DNA of 5,770 nt from CAYFMH01 sp964344775 (GTDB taxonomy: Bacteria > Patescibacteriota > Gracilibacteria > UBA4473), in assembly GCA_964344775.1 (NCBI GenBank), contig CAYFOO010000075.1, forward strand, positions 1 to 5,770, read 5' to 3'. Under the pieces are notes generated by a model. The model saw only the letters and a program-made list of their open reading frames with translations, did not search any database and was not told the DNA's origin. The first letter of the stretch is position 1. The number at the start of each line of letters is the position of its first letter. This document shows positions 1-5,162 of this stretch, piece by piece. Made by a program: the position numbers and the translations under genes.

Positions 1-53
1 GAATTATGTGATTTTCCCTCAATATTAGGATCTTATTTTGTTACTTCTCCTAA
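1..53. repeat. Left arm of a perfect 53-bp terminal inverted repeat
   Basis: Positions 1-53 are the exact reverse complement of 5716-5768, with identity ending at position 54 (g against c). The repeat reaches the left edge of the window, so its full length is unknown. Its inner end carries a short dyad: TTAGGA at 25-30 and TCCTAA at 48-53, 17 bp apart. It supplies the last codons and the TAA stop of the transposase-like fragment on the minus strand. The simplest reading is the inner edge of a longer multi-copy sequence at which the assembly broke; an element end or invertible-segment border is possible. Confidence 0.95.
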
Positions 54-339
54 GATCGTAGGCAATGATGGAATCCGTTTTGACGTCAGAAAAGGCTTTT
101 TTGAGTGAGAACTGCTCGATTTTATCTTCTAAATCAACATTCCCTAAGTGGTGAGAATACTTTTCTCCCTGTTTTTTGGCACTTTTGTCGTCATCTTGGG
201 CCAAATATCTCAAAATTGGTGTTCCTGCTGTAAATAAACCGCGAACGACTTCTGTTACAGCCTTTTGTTGGGGAACAGTAAGCCCTTTTTGTACCGAACG
301 AAGGTTGTTTCTGAGGCTGTCATGGATATACTTTTGCAT
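25..339 (-). pseudogene. N-terminal fragment of a DDE-type transposase
   Basis: This 104-residue reading frame resembles the N-terminal part of IS4-like DDE transposases: a helical start, an LTVPQQKAVTEVVRGL segment (about residues 20-35) like the usual 'L..PQ.k.l.elv.gl', then a KYSHHLGNVDLEDKI segment and an IIAYDL strand (about 91-96), where intact relatives continue toward 'sDi.K' with a catalytic Asp in this area. Here the family-like sequence stops right after IAYDL, exactly where the 53-bp repeat begins, and only RRSNKIRS and a TAA follow. Most of the catalytic domain is therefore missing or lies outside the window. No Shine-Dalgarno precedes the ATG. The assignment rests on remembered family patterns; the exact IS family is not certain. 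It could be a truncated copy or an intact copy cut by an assembly break. Confidence 0.6.
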
Positions 340-457
340 GGAAAAAAGAGGTGATATTTTAGATGTTGCGTCAAAAATAATACCTTCTTTTTTCCTTTAT
401 TTAAGTGTTTCTAATTAAATCCAGTTTAAAAAATTGGGGTCTTTTTAGTGTTTTGGC
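340..457. other. Spacer, probable outer end of the insertion sequence
   Basis: The region lies upstream of the transposase ATG and in front of the 450-residue gene. An insertion-sequence boundary is expected within it, but the other end of the element is not visible, so terminal repeats and a target duplication cannot be defined. It is AT-rich with pyrimidine runs near 383-399. No convincing promoter for either flanking gene was found. The frame of the downstream gene is open back to a TAA at 402-404, so that gene could have been cut near here by the insertion, though the ribosome site at 458 makes this unnecessary. Confidence 0.3.
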
Positions 458-462
458 AGGAG
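458..462 (+). promoter_or_regulatory. Shine-Dalgarno AGGAG that selects GTG 471
   Basis: AGGAG at 458-462 sits 8 nt before GTG 471, ideal spacing. The longer alternative start, GTG 405, directly follows an in-frame TAA (402-404) and has only a pyrimidine-rich, SD-free leader. TTG 453 also has no SD. This is the best ribosome binding site in the window and the reason for choosing 471. Confidence 0.6.
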
Positions 463-470
463 CCAATATA

Positions 471-1823
471 GTGTTAGATGGTGAAAAAGGAGAAAGATTA
501 AAATCAGCTTTGACATTAGTTGATCTGGGGGAAGTGAGAGAATTTTTTGTTGAAGAGAGAAAAACCTTAACAAGAATCCCCACTGAAATAACAGATTTAG
601 ATGTTTTTTCGCAAAACGAGAGATGTGAGGAGCTTTTAAAAGTTTTTTTGAGAACGGAAGATAGGAGGTTAACTCGTACAATAGTGAGTAGATTAATGGG
701 AGGAGAAGAGGAGAATTTAAAAGAAAAAGGATCTGGAAATAAATCTGAATTTTTACAGCTTTATAATCTTTTATACCGTTCATTATCAAATAAACGAACT
801 TTTGAGAGACTTTTGAATCAAAGGTATGAAGGGGGGCTAGAACTGGATTTAGAAAAATTAGCAGGATCAGGAGAAACTTTTTATGACTTATCGAGTTTTT
901 TTGGTGTAGCCCGAATCCAGGCTCTGGCAATAGGATCTGATCGTAGTGCAATTTGCCGAGAAATTAATAAAAAAGATCGACATGCAATCTCGGGGGAGTT
1001 TAAATATTTGATGTGGCATGAGGAGATTGGATGGATATTGGAAGAAGGGCATCGAGATGATTATCCAGTAAGAGGTATCAAAAAACTTTATTTATTATTT
1101 GTTTCTGAGCAGGGGGATCAAATTCCTGCTCTCGAAGAGGGTGAATTAGATTCGGTCAGGGTGACGATGGAGGATTTTCGAAATAGATATTTGGGGACAC
1201 TGGAGGATGTAGGGATTGATAAGACAGAGGAGCTGCCAGCCTTAGATCGAAAGAGGAACTTCGAGCAAATGGCTATGGATCCTTATATGTGGTGGTGTTT
1301 TAGGCGTCTAGAAGAAAAGAATAAGTTTAACATGACACAAGAAGGGGATCAACAAAAAATAGCTGACACAAGGTCGGAAGTAGATGCTTTACAGAGAGCT
1401 TTATTGGGATATGACTTATGCGATAGTAAATTTTGTAGAAAACCGGATGAGAAAGAAATAAAAAATGGGCTTGATGAACTTTATCAATCAACCTTGGACG
1501 GAGACGATCTTTTTATCGATCCAGAGAATATCACAAATGCAGAAAAAGGGGTTTTGGTGAGAGAGTTTTGTGGTGTATTTGGGAATGATTTTGGTGTTCA
1601 ATTGATGAAGGATGGGCGAGGGATAAGGATAAATAGGTTTAAAAGAAGATCTGCCAATAGCCCTAATATTTTGCTTAAAGATTTTGAAAATCCAGGACCA
1701 GAAATATTATTTAGTGCTTTGGCTAAAATACGAAAGGAGCATGGTATATTATCAATGTCTCATTTTTCACATTTTGATCTTACCAATTGTCGGAGGAGTG
1801 AGATGAGACCTGGTAACTCCTGA
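471..1823 (+). CDS. Hypothetical protein, about 450 residues, family not recognised
   Basis: I do not recognise this protein. From GTG 471 it has about 450 residues; the frame is open back to GTG 405, which would add 22. It looks soluble: no signal peptide or membrane segment, many charged residues, and probably mostly helical. Visible landmarks are a Trp-rich MWHEEIGWI stretch (near nt 1010-1040), a PYMWWCFRRLEEK stretch (near 1278-1320), a Cys pair CDSKFC (near 1420-1436) and an acidic LDGDDLFIDPEN stretch (near 1495-1530). None is a catalytic signature I can name. It lies beside a transposase fragment, is the only gene here with a strong Shine-Dalgarno, and uses TGA as stop, all compatible with acquired or accessory origin. 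It converges on prfB with a 10-bp gap, and I see no terminator hairpin between them. That it is a real gene is likely because the frame is long and well initiated; its function is unknown. Confidence 0.75.
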   Translation: MLDGEKGERLKSALTLVDLGEVREFFVEERKTLTRIPTEITDLDVFSQNERCEELLKVFLRTEDRRLTRTIVSRLMGGEEENLKEKGSGNKSEFLQLYNLLYRSLSNKRTFERLLNQRYEGGLELDLEKLAGSGETFYDLSSFFGVARIQALAIGSDRSAICREINKKDRHAISGEFKYLMWHEEIGWILEEGHRDDYPVRGIKKLYLLFVSEQGDQIPALEEGELDSVRVTMEDFRNRYLGTLEDVGIDKTEELPALDRKRNFEQMAMDPYMWWCFRRLEEKNKFNMTQEGDQQKIADTRSEVDALQRALLGYDLCDSKFCRKPDEKEIKNGLDELYQSTLDGDDLFIDPENITNAEKGVLVREFCGVFGNDFGVQLMKDGRGIRINRFKRRSANSPNILLKDFENPGPEILFSALAKIRKEHGILSMSHFSHFDLTNCRRSEMRPGNS

Positions 1824-1833
1824 TTGAAAAACG

Positions 1834-2913
1834 TTATTTAGAATTTCTCAGATATGAGTCAATAAACCCATCCAAATTTCCATCAAAAACTTTGTCCGGA
1901 TTATTTTCCTCATAATCGGTTCGATGATCTTTTACGAGCTTGTACGGCTGGAGGGTATAGGTGCGGATCTGTGATCCGAAGTCGGCTTCCATCTTGTCTC
2001 CGCGGAGTTCATCAATCTTTTGTGCATTTTGTTCCTGCTTAAGTTTGAGGAGGCGGGATTTGAGTACTTTCATCGCTGCAGCTTTGTTTTGTAGTTGAGA
2101 TTTTTCGTTTTGACACGTGACGACGAGATTGAGTGGGAGGTAGGTGATGCGTACAGCTGAATCAGTCGTATTTACTGACTGCCCACCATGTCCCGAAGCC
2201 CGAAAAACATCAATCCGGAGATCTTTTTCTTCAATTTGTACTTCCGTATCATCTTCGATCTCGGGGAGGACTTCCACTTTGGCAAAAGAAGTCTGCCGGA
2301 GATTTTTAGCATTAAAAGGAGAGAGCCTGATGAGCCGATGAACCCCATTTTCCGCTTTCAAAAAACCATACGCCATCGGGCCACTGATTTCGATGGTAGC
2401 TGATTTGAGCCCGTCATCAGAAGGAGATTCGTCGATCATTTTTGTTGTATAATTTTTTTGCTCACAAAATCTCAGATACATGCGTAGGAGCATGCTACAA
2501 AAATCTTCTGCATCTTGTCCTCCGGTTCCCACGTGGATTGAAAGGATCACATTTCCTGCGTCAAACTTACCCGAGAGGAGGAGCTCGGTTTCCCCTTTTT
2601 GAAAATCTTCTTCCAGATTTTGCACTTCTTTTCCTATTTCCGAGCATTCTTTTTCATTGGCCATCTCAATTAGCTCCGGCAAATCTTTTAGATTTGAAGC
2701 GATTTCTTCCCATTTTTTGATAAATTGTTCGATCTGAGCGGCTTTTTGAGAATTTTTTTTTGCTTTTTTCTGATCATCCCAAAATCTTGGGGCCTCCATT
2801 TGAGATTGTAGAATTTTTAATTCCGTGGATTTCTCATCCAGATTCAAGCTGTTTTTGAGTTTCTCAAATTTTTCTTGCAGTTGAGACAATTTTTCCAGAA
2901 GCTCATTTTTCAT
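1834..2913 (-). CDS. prfB: Peptide chain release factor 2 (RF2)
   Basis: RF2 recognises UAA and UGA in the ribosomal A site and triggers release of the finished protein in the cytoplasm. The 359-residue product is of usual length and colinear with RF2: a helical, coiled-coil-like N-terminal domain (about 1-110), the conserved central region beginning with an IHVGTGGQDAEDF-type motif (near 126-138), the SPF codon-recognition tripeptide at 198-200, and the catalytic GGQ loop at 243-245 within SGHGGQSVNTTDSAVR. SPF rather than PxT separates it from RF1. The common autoregulatory +1 frameshift (CUU UGA C near codon 25) is absent: the corresponding codons read AGC TTG AAT CTG GAT and the frame is continuous from ATG 2913. 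The leader has no Shine-Dalgarno; it even carries CCTCC, the opposite sequence, just before the ATG. The gene is separated from the small secreted-protein gene by 118 bp and may have its own promoter. Confidence 0.96.
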   Translation of the reverse strand: MKNELLEKLSQLQEKFEKLKNSLNLDEKSTELKILQSQMEAPRFWDDQKKAKKNSQKAAQIEQFIKKWEEIASNLKDLPELIEMANEKECSEIGKEVQNLEEDFQKGETELLLSGKFDAGNVILSIHVGTGGQDAEDFCSMLLRMYLRFCEQKNYTTKMIDESPSDDGLKSATIEISGPMAYGFLKAENGVHRLIRLSPFNAKNLRQTSFAKVEVLPEIEDDTEVQIEEKDLRIDVFRASGHGGQSVNTTDSAVRITYLPLNLVVTCQNEKSQLQNKAAAMKVLKSRLLKLKQEQNAQKIDELRGDKMEADFGSQIRTYTLQPYKLVKDHRTDYEENNPDKVFDGNLDGFIDSYLRNSK

Positions 2914-2960
2914 CGGAGGCGATTGTACTTCGAAACGTAAAAAAACAAAAGTATTACTTC

Positions 2961-2991
2961 ATTTTATCAAAAAAACTAGAAGAGTAATCAA
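2961..2991 (-). promoter_or_regulatory. Possible promoter of prfB
   Basis: On the minus strand TTGATT (2986-2991) is followed after 19 bp by TAAAAT (2961-2966), about 48 bp before the prfB ATG. The -10 matches the sigma-70 consensus in 5 of 6 positions, but the spacer is long and the region is AT-rich, so chance is a real alternative. Confidence 0.3.
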
Positions 2992-3023
2992 GACGAAAAC
3001 TCTTCTTTTTTGGGATTTGCAAG

Positions 3024-3058
3024 AAACGAGATTAATTTTCTGCTTGCCGATCTCGTTT
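3024..3058. terminator. Stem-loop over the stop codon of the small secreted-protein gene
   Basis: AAACGAGAT (3024-3032) and ATCTCGTTT (3050-3058) form a perfect 9-bp stem with a 17-nt loop. In the plus direction the stem runs into TTTTTT, like an intrinsic terminator, although no plus-strand gene ends nearby. In the minus direction the tail is only TTTCTTG, so termination of the small gene before prfB would be weak. The arm at 3024-3032 includes the first base of the stop-codon triplet 3032-3034. A bidirectional attenuator or an mRNA-stabilising hairpin are other readings. Confidence 0.35.
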
Positions 3059-3325
3059 TTTAAACGGCTCAAATCCTCCGGTTCTCATGCGTCGATCAGA
3101 ACCTTGGGAAGATTTACTCCCTTTTACGGTTCCACCAATGCGGTTGAGCATAAAATCCTCTCTTGTGCTAAAGGCATTGAGAGAATACCCCGGATGATTT
3201 GCAGCACGCCTCATGTAGGCTTCTTCTAGAGTCATGGTCTCATCAACTCCAGAGAGTGCAAGTCCAGTGCCTACAAAAACACTCACAAATACCAAAAAAC
3301 CGATGCCGGTTGTAATGGTTTTCAT
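3032..3325 (-). CDS. Small predicted secreted or membrane-anchored protein, 97 residues
   Basis: I do not recognise the family. The N-terminus is a typical signal peptide or anchor: MKT, then a hydrophobic stretch at about residues 5-24 ending in GLALSG, with possible signal peptidase I cleavage near 24-26. The remaining 70 or so residues are polar. They include an EEAYMRRAANHPGYSLNAF segment (about 34-52) and a basic, Gly/Ser-rich tail (about 64-97), with no Cys and no enzyme motif. An exported small structural or binding protein fits, but this is inference. No Shine-Dalgarno is seen before ATG 3325. It lies between a terminator-like hairpin behind the ftsL-like gene and prfB, in the same direction as both. 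The case for a real gene is the clear signal-peptide pattern and its fit between flanking minus-strand genes. Confidence 0.6.
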   Translation of the reverse strand: MKTITTGIGFLVFVSVFVGTGLALSGVDETMTLEEAYMRRAANHPGYSLNAFSTREDFMLNRIGGTVKGSKSSQGSDRRMRTGGFEPFKKRDRQAEN

Positions 3326-3395
3326 TTTTTGTGGGGTTAGAAAAATGAAATAGATATTGGCACTTACTGAAACGAAAAGGAGGGGGGAATGTTAC

Positions 3396-3456
3396 AAAAA
3401 AGTTGCCCGGCCTTCGTAGCTTTGGGATTATAATTACAAACTATGGCGGAGTGGGC
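3396..3456 (-). terminator. Rho-independent terminator downstream of the ftsL-like gene
   Basis: On the minus strand an imperfect hairpin runs from GCCC (complement of 3453-3456) to GGGC (complement of 3405-3408). Its inner stem pairs CATAGTTTG with CAAAGCTACG around an AATTATAA-containing loop. The sequence then reads AAC and six T (complement of 3396-3401). GC-rich base, dyad and T-tract in this order are what an intrinsic terminator needs. It would end transcripts from rsmH and the ftsL-like gene before the small secreted-protein gene. Mismatches inside the stem lower confidence. Confidence 0.5.
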
Positions 3457-3463
3457 TAGGTGG

Positions 3464-3540
3464 GAAGTTGTAAGTTGTAGGGGGAAAATAAAATGATAAA
3501 AAATCCCTACAACCTACTACCTATAACTTACAACCTTTTA
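3464..3540. repeat. GTTGTAAG-type repeat pair forming a hairpin (copies A and B)
   Basis: Copy A (3464-3484) reads on the plus strand and contains GTTGTAAGTTGTAGGGG (3467-3483), exact also in copy C at 3917-3933. Copy B (3505-3540) is the inverted form, starting with CCCTACAAC and ending with ACAACCTTTTA. A and B can fold into a stem of about 18 bp with one internal mismatch and a roughly 20-nt AT-rich loop. The outer edge of B includes the TAA stop (3538-3540) of the ftsL-like gene. Arrangement and heptad-like units (GTTGTAA, GTTGTAG) recall REP or small hairpin-type repetitive elements; genome copy number is unknown. Confidence 0.8.
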
Positions 3541-3891
3541 CCGTAGGTATGCCAACTGATTTTCTCGTACTTCGATAAAGCTTTTTTCTTCTACTATTTC
3601 CATTTCCTGGACTTGCTCAGTACTTTCCAGAGCATAGAGACTGGTGGGGATAGCTAATTCGATTTCCCAACGTTCTAGTTCTTTTTGAATAGTAATTCTT
3701 TCAGATTTCAGTTCTTCCAGAGCAAAAGCACTGGTGGCCAAAGAATTCAAGAGGATAAGATACCAGAATCCAAGGCTGGCAATAAGAAAAATCCCCCCAC
3801 GCAAAATCCACACAAAATAATTTTTAGTTTCAGCCACAGCCGTGTTTTCGGGGCTTTGTGTTTCATGAGGTGTGTGGTGGGTGACATTCAT
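3538..3891 (-). CDS. ftsL: FtsL-like bitopic cell-division protein
   Basis: FtsL is a single-pass membrane protein that joins FtsB and FtsQ to activate septal peptidoglycan synthesis by FtsWI. The 117-residue product has the right build: a polar cytoplasmic N-terminus (1-24), one membrane segment (about 26-48, FVWILRGGIFLIASLGFWYL), then a helical, likely coiled-coil region (about 58-80), and a family-like tail with LESTEQVQEMEIVE (about 88-101), comparable to the 'sp.rie..A...gm' ending of FtsL/DivIC proteins. Its place directly behind rsmH, same strand, 55 bp apart, is the strongest argument, since rsmH-ftsL is the standard dcw order. FtsL sequences diverge strongly, so the name rests on topology plus context. 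No Shine-Dalgarno is seen; the leader is occupied by repeat copy C. No ftsI follows, which is unusual. An unrelated DivIC/FtsB-type protein is the main alternative. Confidence 0.7.
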   Translation of the reverse strand: MNVTHHTPHETQSPENTAVAETKNYFVWILRGGIFLIASLGFWYLILLNSLATSAFALEELKSERITIQKELERWEIELAIPTSLYALESTEQVQEMEIVEEKSFIEVRENQLAYLR

Positions 3892-3898
3892 TTTTTGT

Positions 3899-3933
3899 AA
3901 AGGTTGTAGGTGAGAGGTTGTAAGTTGTAGGGG
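3899..3933. repeat. GTTGTAAG-type repeat upstream of the ftsL-like gene (copy C)
   Basis: The copy fills most of the 55-bp space between rsmH and the ftsL-like gene and ends 7 bp before the ATG. Against the reverse complement of copy B (3505-3540), 26 of 32 aligned positions agree, so B and C form a long imperfect inverted repeat enclosing the gene. It shares 17 exact bases with copy A in direct orientation. Its nearness to the start codon leaves no room for a normal ribosome binding site. Confidence 0.8.
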
Positions 3934-3946
3934 AAAAAATTAAAAA

Positions 3947-4882
3947 TTAGGATTTTTCTAAGATTCTAAGCTTCGCACTTCTTGCTCTGGGATTAGCGGC
4001 AATTTCTTCATCAGTTGGGACGATGGGTTTCCGAGTGAGAAGACTGCCTTCGGCAGGAGCGACTTCTTCATGCAGTGAAAACTCGGTTTCGGCGGTCACA
4101 GGTTTTGATTTCTCGAGGAAAAATTTTTTTACCATTCGATCTTCGAGCGAGTGATAGGCGATGATGCCGATTCGATCTCCGGGAAGCATTATTTCCCAGG
4201 CATCGTGGAGTGTTTTTTCAAGGTGTTCGAGTTCTTGGTTGGTAGCGATTCGAAGTGCCTGAAAAATCCGCATCAAAGTTTTTTTGCGTTGAGTGGGGTG
4301 GGTAGTATTTTCGATAATTTCTTTGAGTTTGCCGGTGGTTTTTATTTTTCCGTGTTTTCGTGCTTCGATGATTTTTCGGGATATTTTTGGGGCGAGTGGC
4401 TCTTCTCCAAACTCTCGAAAGATCTGTGTGAGTGATTTTTCGTTTGCTTCGTTCACAATTTTTTCACAATTAGTTTCATTTTGAGTATCAAATGACATCC
4501 GAAGTGGGCCATTTTTTTCGAAGCTGAAGCCTTTTTCTGGATTGTCCACATGGTGAGAGCAGATTCCTAAATCAAGTAAAATCACTAGTGGACGAATGAT
4601 ATTTAATTCTTGAATAATTTTTTTGATTTCTGAGAAATTTGATTGTCGAAAAATCGCTTTATCACAGTGTGCTTCCAATCTTTCTTGAGCAAAGTTGAGA
4701 TGTTCGAGGTCGAGATCGCAGCCGATGTATTTCTTGACATTGTTAAATTCCTCCAAAATCGCTTCCCCATGGCCTCCAAGTCCTAGGGTGCCATCAAAAA
4801 CCGTCGCCACGTTTTTCGTCAAGAGCATCTCAAGAATTTCTTTCAGGAGGACTGGGGTGTGAGCCGTTTTTTTTAGAGGCAT
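3947..4882 (-). CDS. rsmH: 16S rRNA (cytosine-1402-N4)-methyltransferase RsmH (MraW)
   Basis: RsmH uses S-adenosylmethionine to methylate N4 of C1402 in 16S rRNA, in the decoding centre. From ATG 4882 the protein has 311 residues, the usual length. Family landmarks in order: HTPVLLKEIL at 8-17, the SAM-binding loop DGTLGLGGHGE (30-40), the acidic GCDLD (54-58), LLDLGICSHHVD (102-113; consensus LDLGVSSPQLD), GFSFEKNGPLRMSFD (118-132), FQALRIATNQELEHLE (207-222), the very conserved HSLEDRMVKKFF (244-255) and the NPRARSAKLRILEK end (297-310). The frame is open further to TTG 4978, but that would add 32 residues with no family counterpart and would start within a few bases of the predicted transcription start, so ATG 4882 is preferred. 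It heads a short dcw-type unit with the ftsL-like gene; mraZ, usually upstream, is absent. No Shine-Dalgarno is visible. Confidence 0.96.
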   Translation of the reverse strand: MPLKKTAHTPVLLKEILEMLLTKNVATVFDGTLGLGGHGEAILEEFNNVKKYIGCDLDLEHLNFAQERLEAHCDKAIFRQSNFSEIKKIIQELNIIRPLVILLDLGICSHHVDNPEKGFSFEKNGPLRMSFDTQNETNCEKIVNEANEKSLTQIFREFGEEPLAPKISRKIIEARKHGKIKTTGKLKEIIENTTHPTQRKKTLMRIFQALRIATNQELEHLEKTLHDAWEIMLPGDRIGIIAYHSLEDRMVKKFFLEKSKPVTAETEFSLHEEVAPAEGSLLTRKPIVPTDEEIAANPRARSAKLRILEKS

Positions 4883-4906
4883 TTTTTGAACAATTCTTGA
4901 GAAAAT

Positions 4907-4923
4907 GTGCAAAACTTGTGCAC
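4907..4923. promoter_or_regulatory. 17-bp near-palindrome in the rsmH leader
   Basis: GTGCAAAACTTGTGCAC consists of two 8-bp half-sites around a central C with a single mismatch pair. It lies between the predicted rsmH transcription start (near 4983) and ATG 4882. Such a dyad could be an operator for a dimeric regulator or a small RNA hairpin. It does not resemble the TGGG direct repeats bound by MraZ. One short dyad in AT-rich DNA may also be chance. Confidence 0.3.
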
Positions 4924-4989
4924 AGGGTTTTGAAAACTTTTTTTCTTGTTTTTTGGCTTGAGAAAGCGGGTGAAGCAAGTTTTGATCAA

Positions 4990-5018
4990 ATTTTAGAACA
5001 AATTTTTTGTTTTTACAA
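4990..5018 (-). promoter_or_regulatory. Sigma-70-type promoter of the rsmH-ftsL unit
   Basis: On the minus strand TTGTAA (5013-5018) and TAAAAT (4990-4995) are separated by exactly 17 bp. They match the -35 consensus in 4 of 6 and the -10 consensus in 5 of 6 positions. Transcription would start near 4983, giving a leader of about 100 nt before ATG 4882. A-tracts lie directly upstream, where an UP element would be. Confidence 0.5.
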
Positions 5019-5019
5019 G

Positions 5020-5072
5020 CTTTTTTTGTACTTTTTTTGTGGCTTTATCCGATTTCTGTTTTCTTTTTTTGT
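5020..5072. repeat. Three identical CTTTTTTTGT decamers, phased A-tracts
   Basis: CTTTTTTTGT occurs at 5020-5029, 5031-5040 and 5063-5072. Start-to-start distances are 11 and 32 bp, close to one and three helical turns, so the A-tracts lie on the same face of the helix. That arrangement bends DNA, and it sits immediately upstream of the predicted rsmH -35 element. A role as UP element or intrinsic curvature is inferred. Confidence 0.55.
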
Positions 5073-5105
5073 TCAGTAGAATTTTATAGTAATTATAATT
5101 ATAAT
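5069..5105 (+). promoter_or_regulatory. Possible promoter of the HAD phosphatase gene
   Basis: Two adjoining perfect TATAAT hexamers (5094-5099 and 5100-5105) lie about 58-68 bp before ATG 5163. The best -35 candidate is TTGTTC (5069-5074), 19 bp from the first hexamer, which is long. The area is extremely AT-rich, so TATAAT alone is weak evidence. It would drive transcription away from rsmH. Confidence 0.35.
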
Positions 5106-5151
5106 TTATCATCTTTGTATTTTGATTTGGAAAGTTTTGAAATATCGATAT

Positions 5152-5156
5152 AAAGG
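5152..5156 (+). promoter_or_regulatory. Weak ribosome binding site AAAGG
   Basis: AAAGG lies 6 nt before ATG 5163. It is a partial Shine-Dalgarno and supports this start. Confidence 0.4.
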
Positions 5157-5162
5157 CGTCAA

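Noticed and set aside
405..470. GTG 405 as the start of the unrecognised gene
   Set aside because: It directly follows an in-frame stop and has no ribosome site, whereas GTG 471 has AGGAG at 8-nt spacing.
445..951. Minus-strand open frame of 168 codons inside the unrecognised gene
   Set aside because: Its hydrophobic, Leu/Lys-rich product is what an antisense frame of an AT-rich gene gives, it lacks a start site and lies wholly under the longer well-initiated plus-strand frame.
1824..1860. Terminator between the convergent genes
   Set aside because: Only a 4-bp dyad (CTCA/TGAG) is found and no T-tract follows on either strand.
2144..2720. Plus-strand open frames inside prfB
   Set aside because: They are antisense shadows of a highly conserved gene and show no family resemblance or ribosome site.
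3421..3480. tRNA gene in the G-rich stretch around 3441-3465
   Set aside because: No T-loop GTTCRA motif, no anticodon arm and no cloverleaf could be placed; the dyad fits a terminator better.
3464..3933. CRISPR array
   Set aside because: The repeats are few, degenerate, in mixed orientation, and not separated by regular spacers; no cas gene is present.
4151..4484. Plus-strand open frames inside rsmH
   Set aside because: They lie fully antisense to conserved rsmH motifs and have no initiation signal.
4883..4978. TTG 4978 as the start of rsmH
   Set aside because: It adds 32 residues without counterpart in the family and lies about 5 bp from the predicted transcription start; ATG 4882 gives the normal length and N-terminus.
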